NCBI GenBank assembly: GCA_907163375.1 | Contig: CAJQUW010009037.1 | Location: forward strand, 1 to 64,000 | DNA: 64,000 nt | Source: Prostheceraeus crozeri | Taxonomy: Eukaryota; Platyhelminthes; Polycladida; Euryleptidae | Direction: 5' to 3' | In this document: positions 45,061-57,383 of the stretch, piece after piece | Numbering within the stretch: the stretch's first letter is position 1 | Layout: each line of letters opens with the position of its first letter | Position numbers and translations under genes: made by a program | The notes under the pieces: model-generated | The model's input: the letters and a program-made list of their open reading frames with translations, nothing else | Database searches by the model: none | What the model was told of the DNA's origin: nothing

Positions 45061-46114
45061 TATTTTATGCTTATGATGATATACTGACAGATATCGACGC
45101 GGTCATACAAGTAAGCTTTGTGCATACAAGAAATATAGCGAACGACAAATTACCTTTCTTCTGATTGCCTAGGTCCGATAAGTCTGTCTTAATCATGGTA
45201 GCGCGTGTGATGTGCGATTTGATAGTTGATTTTTATTTGAAGAGATGAAGATTTTCTTCCTTCACTTCACAGTTTTACTATCGTTGAACAATTTCGTCCG
45301 ATTACGACATTTTAAAGAATCGCTCGAATGATGATAGATTGTAATCTTGTTTTTTATATTATTTGATGTAGCAAATCTCATCCATCACGCAGAATGGTTT
45401 TCAGTCACACAAAATCATGCATTATTAGCTATGGAAATAAATCATGATGAGAATGAATGTGTTTGATAGATGTCTGAACAGATAGACAGCTGATAGCAAA
45501 ATTTTGCGGTCCGATCTGTGTTTTTAGACCACCCTTCCCTAACATGAATCTTGGCGACGCCACTGCACTAATAAGAATTCGAGCATGACTGCAATTGAGA
45601 GACTAGCCATGTTTCCAAAAGTCATGCCAAAAGTGTTCAAAAGATAAAACAAAATTATCCCTCTCTCGCAAAAAAGTGTAGATTTTCATTTGATCGAAAA
45701 TTTGATGTAAAAAGCTAGTCAAGCAGTAATCGATGCGATGTGGTATTGTATTGCGACAAGATTTGTTCAACAGGTTATTGTAAATGAGGCTTTCAAAACT
45801 TCACTCATATCAACCATTAAATCAAAGAGACTCAAAACGTTTAATTGAAAACTTAATTGATGTTGAAGTGTTTTAGCTACGCAGAAAATTTTTCATTCCT
45901 TAACCCTATCCATGCTCTGTCGAATAGTTCACTTTTGTGTCACTTTTTAAACACAAGCCGTAATACCTACTACTTTGTGACTTTTAGCTTCAGTGTAAAG
46001 TACAGTTCACATAACAACTCTATTAGCAAAGTGCGTTGACTCAGGTCGTTACTAGGGGGCGCGCACAGCTCGGTATGTCCGATACTAGCGACGCAAGTTG
46101 ACATTCAAAGCTAG
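45061..46114. other. Host DNA, no gene recognised
   Basis: AT-rich sequence with chance open frames only. Confidence 0.4.
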
Positions 46115-47580
46115 ATGCGATCAATATCGCCGTCAGTAGCGGCCGCCAACAACTTTAGAGTAGCGTTCTATTTTGTAAAACGCACACAACTGAAATCGCC
46201 ATTCGACATGGGAAGTGCGATAGATGAGTTACTGATTGACAAGGTTAGCGAAAAGAAGATAATTTATGAAACTGCTTGTCGAAGATTCAAGGACATCAAC
46301 AAAAGCGCGATTGGATTTGTATTCAGGAATGACATTTCTTGATGAACCTAACGAGCCGAAGGAGACAATTAGCCAATTCATGAATTAATTATCTTCTGAT
46401 TCCAGAGCGACTTCAATTTGACGAAACCCGATTCATTCACTCTGTTTTCAGAACAACATTAAATTTTCAAGGCTGTCCTGAAAAACAGAACAAGGCCTGA
46501 GTGCACTGAGTTTCTATGGCAACAGTAAGTATGTGACCAGATAAAAATGAATCAAATAGTAAAGAATTTGGTACTTCTATTTTTTAGCCCCCCCCTCCAC
46601 ATTTCCGTTGTTGGCACCCGAAAGTACTGCATCGTCAACGATCTTCTCTTGCTCCTATAGGGACAGTCTCACTAACGTCGCATAGCGTTGAGTGTGTAAA
46701 ACTCTTATCTGACTTGTAGAACATGTACAGCCTCAGAATTAGACAACTGCTCGTCATTTGTCTGTGGACAACAATCACACGAAGTTCATGATCAGAGCTG
46801 TACCTTGTATTCTAACTGAGTATCCGAAGGACCAACCTTTCATCCCAGGGTTCAAGTGAGACTTCTCAGTCGTGCTGTATTGTCATTCAGTGACAGATCA
46901 AATCTATTCTAAACCCAATGTGACAAACTTTGGCGAAATTTGATGATTTTGGAAAAATTGAAAAATGTGGGGGGAAGAATAGAAGTACTAAGGATTGCAT
47001 CATAGAGAATTATATTTTAAATTTAGTGAATTTATTGATGAAGATTTGCAGGCAATGATGACGATATTGTTGACGAAGAAGGTCATGATGAATGCAATAT
47101 GTTGTATTGCCTGTTAGAAGAATGAGAGTTGAGAGTTGAGAACCACGCTGAGGAAAATGTTCGTTTCTATATTGAAGATGACTTCGAATCACACTTTCGT
47201 GTCAATCGTCAAGCGGCAAAGTATTTATTACACGTAATAGAAGCAAGAGATGAGTTCATTAATTATGACAACAGGCCAGGACGGCCATCTGTGTCACCTG
47301 TGAAGCAACAGTGAAGCAATAAAAAATAAGCAAATGAAAATGGCAATTAAAAATAAGCAATTAATTTATCTCGACTACATGCGTCACGAAAGTTGCCAGC
47401 ATCAGCTGCAAACAAAAAGGGTGTCAGGTTGAGTTGATTAATAGAGTCGTTCATCTTTTATTGCAGTTTTTCGATGCGGAACTGCCGGACGCCACAACAC
47501 GTTGTGACCGTGATGCACTCAAGAAAGCAACATTCGATGTTAATCCATGCAATGACATTTTTGAATGCGTTGGATAGACC
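46115..47580 (+). pseudogene. PIF/Harbinger-like remnant: MADF-like piece plus transposase N-terminal piece
   Basis: 46,205-46,342 encodes IDELLIDKVSEKKIIYETAC, similar to the first helices of MADF/Myb-like proteins that accompany Harbinger transposases. 47,129-47,290 encodes VRFYIEDDFESHFRVNRQAA, like the E-D-F-x-x-H-F-R-x-x-R region at the start of Harbinger-type transposases. A further short piece at 47,463-47,578 (FFDAELPDATTRCDRDA) may belong to it. Introns or decay separate the parts; the catalytic domain is not seen. Element B seems to be inserted directly after it. Confidence 0.4.
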
Positions 47581-47614
47581 TAGCAGTAGTGAAAACTGTG
47601 CCCTACTTGCGACG

Positions 47615-47800
47615 GATAGGTACATGGATAGGTACATGTAAAATTTAGTGTTATCAATAGGAACATGGATAGGTACATGGATAGGTACATGTATAATTTA
47701 GTTATCGATAGGTACATGGATAGGTACATGTATAATTCAGTGTTATGAATAGGAACTTGTATGAGATCTGTTTTACTGGATAGGTACATGTGTTTGGTAC
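47615..47800 (+). repeat. Minisatellite of GATAGGTACATG units near the proposed left end of B
   Basis: GGATAGGTACATG recurs about eight times with interspersed TATAATTTAGTTATC-like text. Such internal tandem repeats are common in Polinton terminal repeats. The translated frames seen here are artefacts of the repeat. Confidence 0.8.
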
Positions 47801-48071
47801 ACTCAGTTGAGTACACTGTGTTTCGGAACGTCTATGATCGAACTTGTGTGGTTTGGTTCTGAGCACTTGGGTACGTACCGATAGACGTCCGTTGTTTGAT
47901 TTTGAATGGGTTTGCTCAATTGCGACTATTGTGACAATTATTTTAAATGTAGCACTATTTAGATGTGAAACTTTACTGTGCAGCTATGATTTAGTTGCTC
48001 CCCAATAAGAAAACCAATTCCAGAATTATGTTTAAAATGAAAAGACAAGAGATTTACAATGTAAGTTTAAT

Positions 48072-48290
48072 TTAAGCGTGAAAAATAAATGACGGGTACA
48101 GATCACGTCCCTCAGGCGACTCCATGATCTTCAGGAAGTCATCACACCATTCATGAAATGTCTGATTTTTACTAAAGTCATGGTCACACTCGTGTACCGG
48201 ACACTTCACCGGTAGTCCACTCCGCCTTTGAAGTGCTGACACAGTCAAGGTTTTCCATAGGGCCACTTTGCAGCCGCAAGAGAGAGGTCA
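48072..48290 (-). CDS. Cys/His-rich exon (element B), function unknown
   Basis: The minus strand gives SCGCKVALWKTL, then KCPVHECDHDF, then FHEWCDDFLKIM and a stop. The Cys/His spacing and the F-x-E-W part recall the zinc-like N-terminus of the element A protein at 41,684 (HNECPTGN, then FKEWFEGEL). An acceptor-like CAG lies upstream, so it may be a last exon. The likeness is weak. Confidence 0.3.
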
Positions 48291-48452
48291 TATCCAACTG
48301 ACCTCCCATAATGACTTGGCTGTCATTTTGAAAATAAAATAGTGGTTTTGAGGACATGCTTCTTGTTATGGAACGTTGAGGATAAGTACTTAGCAGTTTG
48401 GAACAATGACATCCTTTATATAGTTATATATATTCTTTAGGGAAGTTCAGTA

Positions 48453-48500
48453 CCTCTCTGATTGGCTGTTAGGATTTCCTTTGTTTAAAAAGTATATAAG
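48453..48500 (+). promoter_or_regulatory. Inverted CCAAT plus TATA promoter
   Basis: GATTGGCTG near 48,459 and TATATAAG at 48,493-48,500, about 80 bases upstream of the ATG at 48,582. Confidence 0.55.
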
Positions 48501-48581
48501 TCCGAGGTTTGTACCAATTCCTATCAAAGGTTCTAATCCTCACGTTTACAAGTTACAATTATTTTAAATCTACAAGTCATA

Positions 48582-48944
48582 ATGGATCGCAAACAGAAAG
48601 CCGCAGTTGAGAACGGTACTGCTGATCGTACCACTTCGCCAGCGGAACGTACCAATACACCTCCCCAATCTCCGATGGAGCGATCGACAACACCAAACGA
48701 GCCGGTGGTGTTCACCCAAGCCCCTGCATCGCCCGACTACTCGAGTGATGAAGATAGTGACGTATCAATCGAGACGATGCGTCACATGAATAAGAAGTCC
48801 ATGCGAACGCCACTCTATGGAAGGGTCACGGTCAAAGTCAAGAACGCCCCGAGAAAGTACCACACGAAACGGGTCTTCATGCGAATGGAGCCGAACGAGC
48901 GGAACCTCACAACCGCTCTCGAATTTTCGAATCATCGACCTTGA
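48582..48944 (+). CDS. Ser/Thr/Pro-rich small protein (element B), unknown
   Basis: A 120-residue frame behind a clear promoter. The first 70 residues are rich in Thr, Pro and Ser with an acidic patch (DYSSDEDSDVS), probably disordered. The end is basic (GRVTVKVKNAPRKYHTKRVF). No family was recognised. Further codons in another phase up to 49,044 look similar in style. A regulatory or nucleic-acid-binding protein is possible. Confidence 0.45.
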   Translation: MDRKQKAAVENGTADRTTSPAERTNTPPQSPMERSTTPNEPVVFTQAPASPDYSSDEDSDVSIETMRHMNKKSMRTPLYGRVTVKVKNAPRKYHTKRVFMRMEPNERNLTTALEFSNHRP

Positions 48945-49284
48945 CACACCACGTCGCTGTCCCTGTGCGCCCAAAAAGACCAGGATCCATGTGCAAGTGG
49001 ACTTGAAAAAACTTGTACCCTTTCCTTACCTTGATGATATTTAGTGTGTTTTTTTCTTAATCTCTTCATTTAATATTCATTTGTATATATGAACAAACTT
49101 GTTTTATCATTTCACAGATCGGTCTTCAATTAAGGTCTGAATGGGAAAGGGGAACAACTATCTACAATTAATGATGTTCAATAACTGAATTGAAACAAAA
49201 AATCAAATATGAAGACTTCAACTTGAAATAAATAGGAACACATAACTTTTAAAGAAACAGTTATGTTGTTAATTTTAAAATGCT

Positions 49285-49610
49285 TGTAGCAGTCCAGGAT
49301 GATATCATACATTTGTCATACACGACACCATAAGAATGAAAATGAAAAGACCTTTAGAATGATATAAGGTATGTACCTATTCGATGGGAAAATCCTAGTT
49401 GTATGCAACTGTATACAAGCAGACAAATGTTAGATTTTTAAATTCACTAAGTTTTTAGCCCATTCTTTAAAGACATGTAGCTCTCTAATTATATGTCATA
49501 CATGTGTCATACAATACACCATTAGAATCAGCATGAAAAGAGCATTCGAATGATATATTGTATGTACCCATTTGATGAAAAAATCCTAGTTGTATGCATC
49601 TGTATGCAAC
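49285..49610 (+). repeat. Two diverged tandem copies, ~178-bp spacing
   Basis: GTCATACA-(C/A)GACACCATNAGAAT-like text, then ATGAAAAGA, then CCTAGTTGTATGCA, occurs near 49,315-49,410 and again near 49,495-49,590. No coding function. Confidence 0.6.
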
Positions 49611-49685
49611 TTGAAAAAATTCCAAGTTTTTTTACAAAAATGACTAAGTTTACAAATTTTCAAAGTTAAAGTTTTACAACTAAAA

Positions 49686-49910
49686 ATGACCATAATATAC
49701 AATCCTCTACACTTGACCTTGACCTTTGACCTTCATACACTTCATACACTTCATACACTTCATACACGGCGGGGGGGGCCTAAAAATTTCTCGGGCGCTT
49801 CGCGCCCTCGAAATTTTATTTACCCATGGGTTCCGGGTGCCATAGATACTCTTCTTGCTTCCCTAACCCTAACCTTAACCCTAACCTTAACCCTAACCCT
49901 ACTATTTTAA
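49686..49910 (+). repeat. CTTCATACA microsatellite and interstitial telomere-like CCCTAA repeats
   Basis: CTTCATACA is repeated four times (49,730-49,768) after TTGACCTTGACCTTTGACC. From 49,861 to 49,905 follow seven CCCTAA/CCTTAA-type hexamers. The hexamer array is short and internal, so it is not a chromosome end. The region 49,910-50,430 is AT-rich with repeated TTTGGCGCGAAATT motifs and no gene. Confidence 0.75.
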
Positions 49911-50431
49911 TTTGATTATTTGAATTTTGGCGCGAAATTCAAATTTTCGAAAAAGTCTTTAAATTTGATTATTCACATTTTGGCGCGAAATTTGAATTTT
50001 CGAAATTTAGCGCTTAATTCAAATTTAATGTTCTATTCAAATCGCACGTTTTATATCTTCAAATATGAATCATTATATGACTATTAATAATAACATGTAT
50101 ATCAAATAATACATCAGTCCATCAGTTCATATTACTTTGAATTCACTCTACTGTTTACATGTAGAAATCTTTCAACACATATGATGGCACTTCCATTTCT
50201 AAGGTTAAAAATAAACCAGCTGTTCCAATTCTTGTTTGAGTTATCAATTTTGTTTAACCGTACCAATTCCAGGATGTGATGTCATAAGGTCTTTGTTCAT
50301 AGTTGCTTTGTCAATTTCATATAAAAAGAAGTTGCACACAACGAATTTTCACTCATTTTCAAATTATTCAGTGTCCATAGCAGACGTCGTTCTTCGTTCC
50401 TCCGTTCTCCGGTTCTTATTACAATTCTGAA

Positions 50432-50617
50432 GTGAGTTTCATTGTCATGTTCTGCTACTTTATAGGATATTCGGGAGTAGGAATATTATTAAGTTCTTAT
50501 AACCAAATAGCTTTAAATATAGAAGCTTTGGTCTTTAGGATAGGAACACTTTATGTTATATTATTAACCATGTTTTTTTATTTTCTTCCTATATTAAGTC
50601 ATCCAGAAGAGACATGA
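50432..50617 (+). CDS. Possible small membrane protein (element B)
   Basis: A 61-residue frame with two hydrophobic segments (IVMFCYFIGYSGVGILL and YVILLTMFFYFLPIL) that could span a membrane, ending SHPEET. A TATA (ATATAAAAAG, about 50,319) lies 110 bases upstream, and AATAAA signals lie near 50,675 and 50,690. Because hydrophobic frames arise easily in AT-rich DNA, confidence is low. Confidence 0.3.
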   Translation: MSFIVMFCYFIGYSGVGILLSSYNQIALNIEALVFRIGTLYVILLTMFFYFLPILSHPEET

Positions 50618-51156
50618 CTGTATAAGTCTGAGTAAAATTGCAATTGACATCGTATTTTTACACATTCTTTCTAAATAAAAGGATATTTAAATAAAAATTC
50701 AATGTCATCTGATAGCTGATGTATGAATTAAAAATTGGTTAATCAAACGAATTGATTAACGGTTGAAATTTTCGAAAATTTTACTTTCGTTCTATTATGT
50801 TTATTTCAATTTAAAAGAAATACAAATCAGCTGCTTCCATAAAGTTCAAACTTGTTTAATTAAACTAATTTTTTAATGGTTGAAATTTCGAAATCTCATT
50901 TTCATTCTATTATTATTTCGTAATTAAATAATGATTAATCAGCTGTTTCCAAATTTTATGTCTTTTTATAAACAAACCCTTTAAAATGAAATTAAACTTT
51001 CGAATCTCAGTTTCTATTTCATCCATAAATTTATTTCTTCTTAAGATTTGTCTAATATTAATCTAGTACTTAATAAAGCTTTGAAGGTGGTACATAAATG
51101 ATTTCTTATTTAATAAGGGATTAAATTATAATAAAAGTTTTTTATCCTCTACAGAA

Positions 51157-53095
51157 ATGGTTCGACATGAGAGTATCGCACGACAACGTCTCGTCTTCCA
51201 TTTTTGTGAGACATGTCAACTGCCCGTTCGACATGCCAACAAAAGCGGGCACAAGGAGTGCACCTTCAGAGAAGACTGCTCCTACATCTACTGCCTTTCC
51301 TGTAGGACGTATGAAAGGAGTGACATGAAGGCTAACACCGATTCGGCGAAGGCCTTCATTGTTCGTCATTCCCCCTGTGCTCTTGAGAATGGACGGAAAG
51401 GGATCAATTTGACTTCTAGTAATGAAAAAAAGAAGTTGCAACGCCTCTTTTCGAAGGACAGTCCGGTGGAAGGTGTTTTGTCCCAGGTGGACGAACCTCA
51501 ACAGCCTCCCAAGAAAGCCCCTAAGTCTCGCGCTCCCAAGAAAGCCCCTAAGTCCCGAGAATTTGTCGACGAGACTTTCAGCGATTTTGAGGTAAGTGAT
51601 GTCAATCCTAGCTTCAACGAATAACTGATCCACTGGGGATAGATAAAATGCTACTTCATTAAGTCAATATAAGCATATGTCGTTTACACATTTCAGGATT
51701 TGGTGATGCCCCCACCGAAGAAGACAAAGGTGTTGGTGCAGAAAAAACTCATCGTTAAAGATGTGAGAATCTATTTACTTGGGTTATTATTCATATGCAT
51801 AATTAAATCAATGTTGTTAAAACATTTCAGACTGAACCACCTCAAGCGATGACAGTCGGGTTTGAAGATGGAAATGTGGTGGAAAACTTGCGAAAGGTAA
51901 CAAATTAATTTGCTTAATAGTTTCTAAGGAGAAATCAAATGTGAATCTCTTTTTTAGCTGTTTCCAAGTGTTCAATCAATCCCCGCATGCCCGAAGCTGC
52001 CTCGAGGGAATTCCCCAGGACAAAAAAAACTCGCTTCTAGCCCCGTAAGTGTGATTGCTGTGGTCTACGCTCAGATAACAGACAACAACAACACCTTGAA
52101 AACCTGTCTATGTCTATCTCTTTATATAAACATATTGTCACATTTTTCCGCTGCAGGCTGTGCGATCTCTATCCCTTAAAAAGCATAGGAGCTTTTTAAG
52201 CACGCCAGCGACAACCACGTCCATTGAGGACAATGAGGAGAGGCCCTACTCCATACGCGAATCATCCTCATCCGAGGATTCTGCAACATCATCCTCATCC
52301 GACGATTCACCAACTTCGTCATCCGATGATGACGATGAATCTGTTACTAATGTAAGTATGAAGCTTGGTTAACTGCTTCAGTGTAGAATTTTCTATTAAA
52401 ACATTTTGAAACTTACTTTGTTGACAATTATCCTAATAAACAATTGTTTCCTTTGTTTACAGGAGTCCTCACAGGAAGAGGTGTCCTTCAGCCACATCCG
52501 GGCATCCCCCAGCTGGAGCGTCCGCCTGCCGCTGTCCCCGATGATGACGCTTGCTCCTCCATCCCCTGTGCGTCCTCTATCGCCCGCAGTTCCTTCTTGT
52601 CCGGCACCTCCGATCCCATCTCCTCCAACGCCCGCAGCTCCTTCCTCTCCGTCACCTCCGATCCCAGCCGCAGCTCCTTCCTCCGCGACACCTCCTATCC
52701 CCGCCGCAGCTCCTGATACAGTTCCCAAGGCCCCTCTCCCAGTGCGAGAGTATGATGTCGACCTCGATACAACGACGGAGGAAGACATTTACTCAAAACT
52801 ACGCCGTTGCCAAGAGCGTCTGAGGGAGTCAGAGGCCCGTGAGGCTCAGCTAATAGAGGACAACAGAGGTTTGGTTGAGTCCTTACAAAACATAACTCAA
52901 TCAAACCTCCTGTTGGCCTCGCAAGTGACCAACATTCAGAGGCACGACAAAGAAACATTGGTGCACATCGAGTGCAGAGACAATGCCATTAGAAAGGTGC
53001 GTCTAACGAGGATGGACGACTTGGGTGGCTGCAGTGAAAGCTGCAGCCACTTGAAGTTGTACCACAATGGTATTGTGAAATGTGTTAAGCTTTGA
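51157..53095 (+). CDS. Six-exon zinc/coiled-coil protein gene (element B)
   Basis: Exon borders fit GT-AG throughout: 51,157-51,591, 51,696-51,762, 51,831-51,896, 51,958-52,044, 52,157-52,351 and 52,463-53,095. The N-terminus is Cys/His-rich (FCETCQLPVRHANKSGH, then CSYIYCLSCRTY). The middle is basic and low-complexity with PKKAPKSR repeated twice, then an acidic Ser/Asp run and a proline-rich stretch. The last part is a coiled coil (YSKLRRCQERLRESEAREAQ) with a short Cys-containing end. The layout matches the element A gene at 40,558-41,684. Role unknown; its position just before PolB on the same strand suggests an early protein. Confidence 0.6.
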
Positions 53096-53168
53096 CTTTT
53101 TTTCTTTGAAAAATTAATTACTGAAAATTTTATGTGTTTTCTCTTTACAACAGATCGGAACATACGGT

Positions 53169-53218
53169 ATTGGCTGGTGATGACGCTGACGTCATTAGAT
53201 GGTAGATGTATATAAGGG
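53169..53218 (+). promoter_or_regulatory. Inverted CCAAT plus TATA promoter of PolB (element B)
   Basis: ATTGG at 53,169-53,173, a CRE-like TGACGTCA-type core (CTGACGTCATT) near 53,188-53,194, and TGTATATAAGG at about 53,208-53,218. The ATG of PolB follows at 53,248, so the leader is very short. Confidence 0.6.
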
Positions 53219-53247
53219 CTTAGTAATTTCAATCCTCATCAATAATC

Positions 53248-56200
53248 ATGGTTGTCTGTACCAAGTGTGGAAAAGTGTTCACTCTCATTGGCAATTTGCA
53301 ACGTCATGAAAAATTTTGTAAGTTAGGAAAAACGTATCAATGTAGCAAGTGTCCATATAAGACGAATAGGATGGATAATCTTAAGAGGCATAAACTTGTA
53401 TGCAATAATAAACCGAATGATAGCATAACAGAGTCAAATTCGAATAATCAAAATAGATCTACTTCTAAGCCAACAACCAGCGCTTCAACTAACAAACAAA
53501 ACTTTATGCAATACTGCTCTCGATGTGGTAAAACGTATAACTCTATAAGTAGATTTCGACAGCATATGAATGTACATAATACAAATAGTGAGATGAATAT
53601 GCATAATAACTATGGAACTGTTAGCCTCAGCGAAAGCGCACTCAATGGCCATGCACGTGTGTATGATATCACACCAACTACACCTACTGTGGACATAACA
53701 TCATTCTTAGAGAGCATGCGTTCCATGTTAGGGAATTTAGTGTCTGACTTACTAAGGAGCTATCAATTGCGCGGTCGTCTGATTGCACAAATTCGTTATG
53801 TCCGTTCTAATCCTCAAGAAGAAGAAACTTTTCTCGCACACTTTACCTCATCATCCTCAAATTATATTTATGACTATGATGCTTGGTTTCAGGATCATCT
53901 AAATAGTCTAATAAATCATATTGAAGCCTTCACAAAAAAGGGTAGCAATTGGATTATAGATGATGTACAAAATATAGAGTTCAATGTAATAACAAGTCCA
54001 ATACTGTCAGGTGGACAATCATTTCCTCTACCAAAGAAGTTAAAAAACTCTAAAGCTGTCATTAATGTTAATTCAAATGCAAATGATTGCTTCCTATATG
54101 CAGTTTTATCAATATTGCATTATAATGAAGTACCTTATTCAAGGAATGAAGTAAAATCATATAGTGAGTAGACATCTGAGCTCAATATGGAAGGCATTTC
54201 CACACCAGTATCAATCAAAGATATTCCAAAATTTGAGAAAAATAATGATATTAAAATTAACATTCACTTTTATGAAAATGGACTCAAAGGTGTTCGTTAC
54301 AATAGTAACTTTACTGGTAGGAAAACAGTTAATATTTTGCTAATTCTAAACAATGGAGCAGCACACTATTGTGGAATTCCAAAGCTGTCAAGATTGTATG
54401 GGAGAACTTTAAAAAGACATAAATACTTCTGCGAAAGATGCACTCAGTCATTCACATATATAACAACACTAGAACGACACTTCCAGTTTTGTATTCGAGG
54501 AAAAGCACAAAAAGAAAAAATGCCATCGGATCTAAAAGTACTAACAAGTAGCATGGAATATCAACTAAGTCCTCCTTTAGTAATTTATGCAGATATAGAG
54601 TGCTACATTGATAATAAAATACATAAACCTGCGGCCATTGGAGCTTATCATGTCTGGCATAATGCCCTTCAATCAAAATTTTAAAGCAAGTATTACCTCT
54701 TTGAGGGAGAAAATTGCATTATTGGTTTCTTGCATCACTTAGAAACTGTAGCCCAAGACTTATATGACAACCAATGTGCAACAACTAGGCAGCCAATGTC
54801 ACTGTCAGCGGATGAAAAAGCACGCCATGAGAATGCAAAATGTTGCAACAAATGTAAATCGAAATTCAGCGATGAAGTCATAAAAGTTCGTGATCATGAT
54901 CATATCACCGGACGATATAGGCAAACATTATGTAGGAAATGCAATCTCCGGTTAAGACTTAACAGACGGGAGCTCCCCATATTTTTCCACAATTTTAAAA
55001 ATTATGATAGTCACATCGTTTGCTATAAAGCGATTGGAAGAATGAAATCTTGGAAATTAGATGTTGTAGCAGCAACTGCTGAAAAATATATAACTTTATC
55101 CGCCAGTGTCCCTGTAAATGAATACAAAGGGAAGACAGTATACTTTAAACTAAAATTCTTAGACTCATATCAATTTCTAAGTGCATCCTTGAGTGAATTA
55201 GCCAAGGGCTTGCAAACGTATGAGCATGTAGAGACATTAAGGGTAGAATTTCCACAATTAAGTAATAATGTTTTATATCAGAAGGGAGTGTTTCCATATT
55301 CATACTTCAAAAACTTAAACACGTTGACGGAAGACTGTGTACCACCACAATCTGAATTCTATAATGATCTTACTCGCGAGCACTGTTCCGATAGTGAATA
55401 TGAACACGCTAACAAGGCATGGATTGAATTTCATTGTAGCACATTTGGTGATTACATGCTGGCATATCTGAAGTTCGATGTTTTATTGTTGGCAGACATA
55501 TTTGAAGTGTTTAGAGCATTGAGTCAACGTGAGGATGAAGTCGACCCTGTACATTTTGTCAGTCTCCCACATCTTAGCTTTACCTCAGCACTAAATTTCT
55601 CTTCCAATGATCCCCCACACTACATACAAGATGAAAATATGTACAATCTATTTGAACGAGGAATTAGAAAGGGTATGACTTTCACCAACATTCACCGAGC
55701 GCGTGCACGCATTGAAGAATTAGGAAATAATACACATGAAAGTCGACATTTGACCTACTTAGATGTTAATAACCTTTATGGTTCTTCACTCAGTAGAAAT
55801 CTACCCCACTCAAATTTCAAATGGTTGAATGAAAGGGAATTAGATAATTTTTTAAATGAAGAAAATGTTCAAAATATAGATGATGATGGTGAAATCGGCT
55901 ACATTTTTGATTTAGATTTAGAGTATCCTGCAGCCATTCATGATGACACTGCCGATTTCCCATTAGCTCCAGAAATGCAGATGATTGAAAAGAGAATGTT
56001 TTCACACTATATGAAAAATCTATATGAAAAAGTAAGACCAAATACACATTTTTCTTCTATCAAGAAACTTCTGCTCCATCAATTTGATAGGGAAAATTAT
56101 GTAGTCCACTACTCAATTTTAAAATTTTACTTGACCATGGGCATGAGAATCAAGAAGATTCATAGTGGCATAAAATTCACACAAAAGCCTTGGTTAAAAA

Positions 56201-57104
56201 CATACATTGATATGAACTCTCAAAAGAGGGCTCAATCAAACACTGACTTCGAAAGTCATTCTACAAATTGAAAAATAATTCTTTATATGGTAAAACAATG
56301 GAAAATGTAAGGAGAAGGAAAAAATTTAAACTAGTCAACAATGAGAAACAACTACTGAAATTTTCAAATCATCCTCTGTATAATCAACACAAAATATTTT
56401 ATGAAGATCTGGTTGGTATGGAAATGTACAAACCTTCAATAGTTTTAAATAAATTAATATATGTTGGTCAAGCAGTACTTGACTATAGTAAGTTGGAAAT
56501 GTATCAATTATATTACAATGATCTAAAAGGATGTCCACTGATAAATAGAACGCGGCTTTGTGGAGGTGATACCGACAGTTTCTTCCTATGTTTATACACA
56601 TCACCATCTGTCCGTCTGGAAGATATACTTCTATACTTCGGTGAAAAGTTCGACTCTTCAAACTATGACAGTCACCACCGACTATACTCAACCACAAACA
56701 AAGCTAGATTAGGTTGTTTTAAGGATGATTGTGCTGGAAAGTTGCTTGAGGAAATGATCCTACTAAAACCGAAAATGTATTCAATGAAATATCTAGACTC
56801 TACGAATCATAGCATCAAACGTGCAAAAGGAATTCAGAGAGCAGCAGTTAAAAAATTGAAACATGATGACTACAGGAGTGTCTATTATAGTGAGAATGAT
56901 ACAACTGAAGATATGACAATTATAAATTCAAAAAATCACATAGTTACCACAAAATCATTTAGGAAGCGAGGTCTTTCACTTTGGGAGGATAAGCGCTGTT
57001 GGCTGGATAAAAATTTATCATTACCATATGGACACTACAGCCTAGGTCTTCCCCCACCGTCGAAGAGAAGGAGATGCCTTCCCGTCACAGGTGATGTAGA
57101 ATAA
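53248..57104 (+). pseudogene. Protein-primed family B DNA polymerase (PolB) of element B, about three breaks
   Basis: Order of parts: three C2H2-type fingers (CTKCGKVFTLIGNLQRHEKF; CSKCPYKTNRMDNLKRHKL; CSRCGKTYNSISRFRQHM), the element-specific module (LRGRLIAQIRYV, then DDVQNIEFNVI), CFLYAVLSILHYNEV, another finger (CERCTQSFTYITTLERHF), YADIECYI (ExoI), a Cys pair with RDHDHITGRYR (HNH/endonuclease VII-like zinc unit), FHNFKNYDSHI, then YLDVNNLYGSSLS (motif A), KNNSLYGKTMENV (motif B) and CGGDTDSFFL (motif C). Near the end are GCFKDDCAGK and SLPYGHYSLGLPPPSKRRR. All expected parts of Polinton PolB are present in order. Confidence 0.9.
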
Positions 57105-57383
57105 GTCTAAATAAAAACAATATAATATTCCACTTGTAATAGATCTTGCGATTGCTGCATCTTCCGACATGTAGCAACACTTACTAATACATAAGTAGTC
57201 TTACTAAAATTGAAATTTCTACATCTTTCCGATATGTAGAAATGATTACTAATAAATAGGTAGTCCTAATGTGAATGAATATGCGAAGAATTTGTACTCA
57301 ACATCATTCCGATATGTTGAGCTAATAAAATAACAAACTTTAGGCAAACATTAAACCTAAATTTGAAACATAGCTTTCGGAAC

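Noticed and set aside
47580-47816. Open frame of 78 codons, minus strand, Tyr/Met/Leu-rich
   Set aside because: It is the translation of the GATAGGTACATG minisatellite.
49861-49905. True chromosome end
   Set aside because: Only about seven imperfect hexamers, with complex sequence on both sides.
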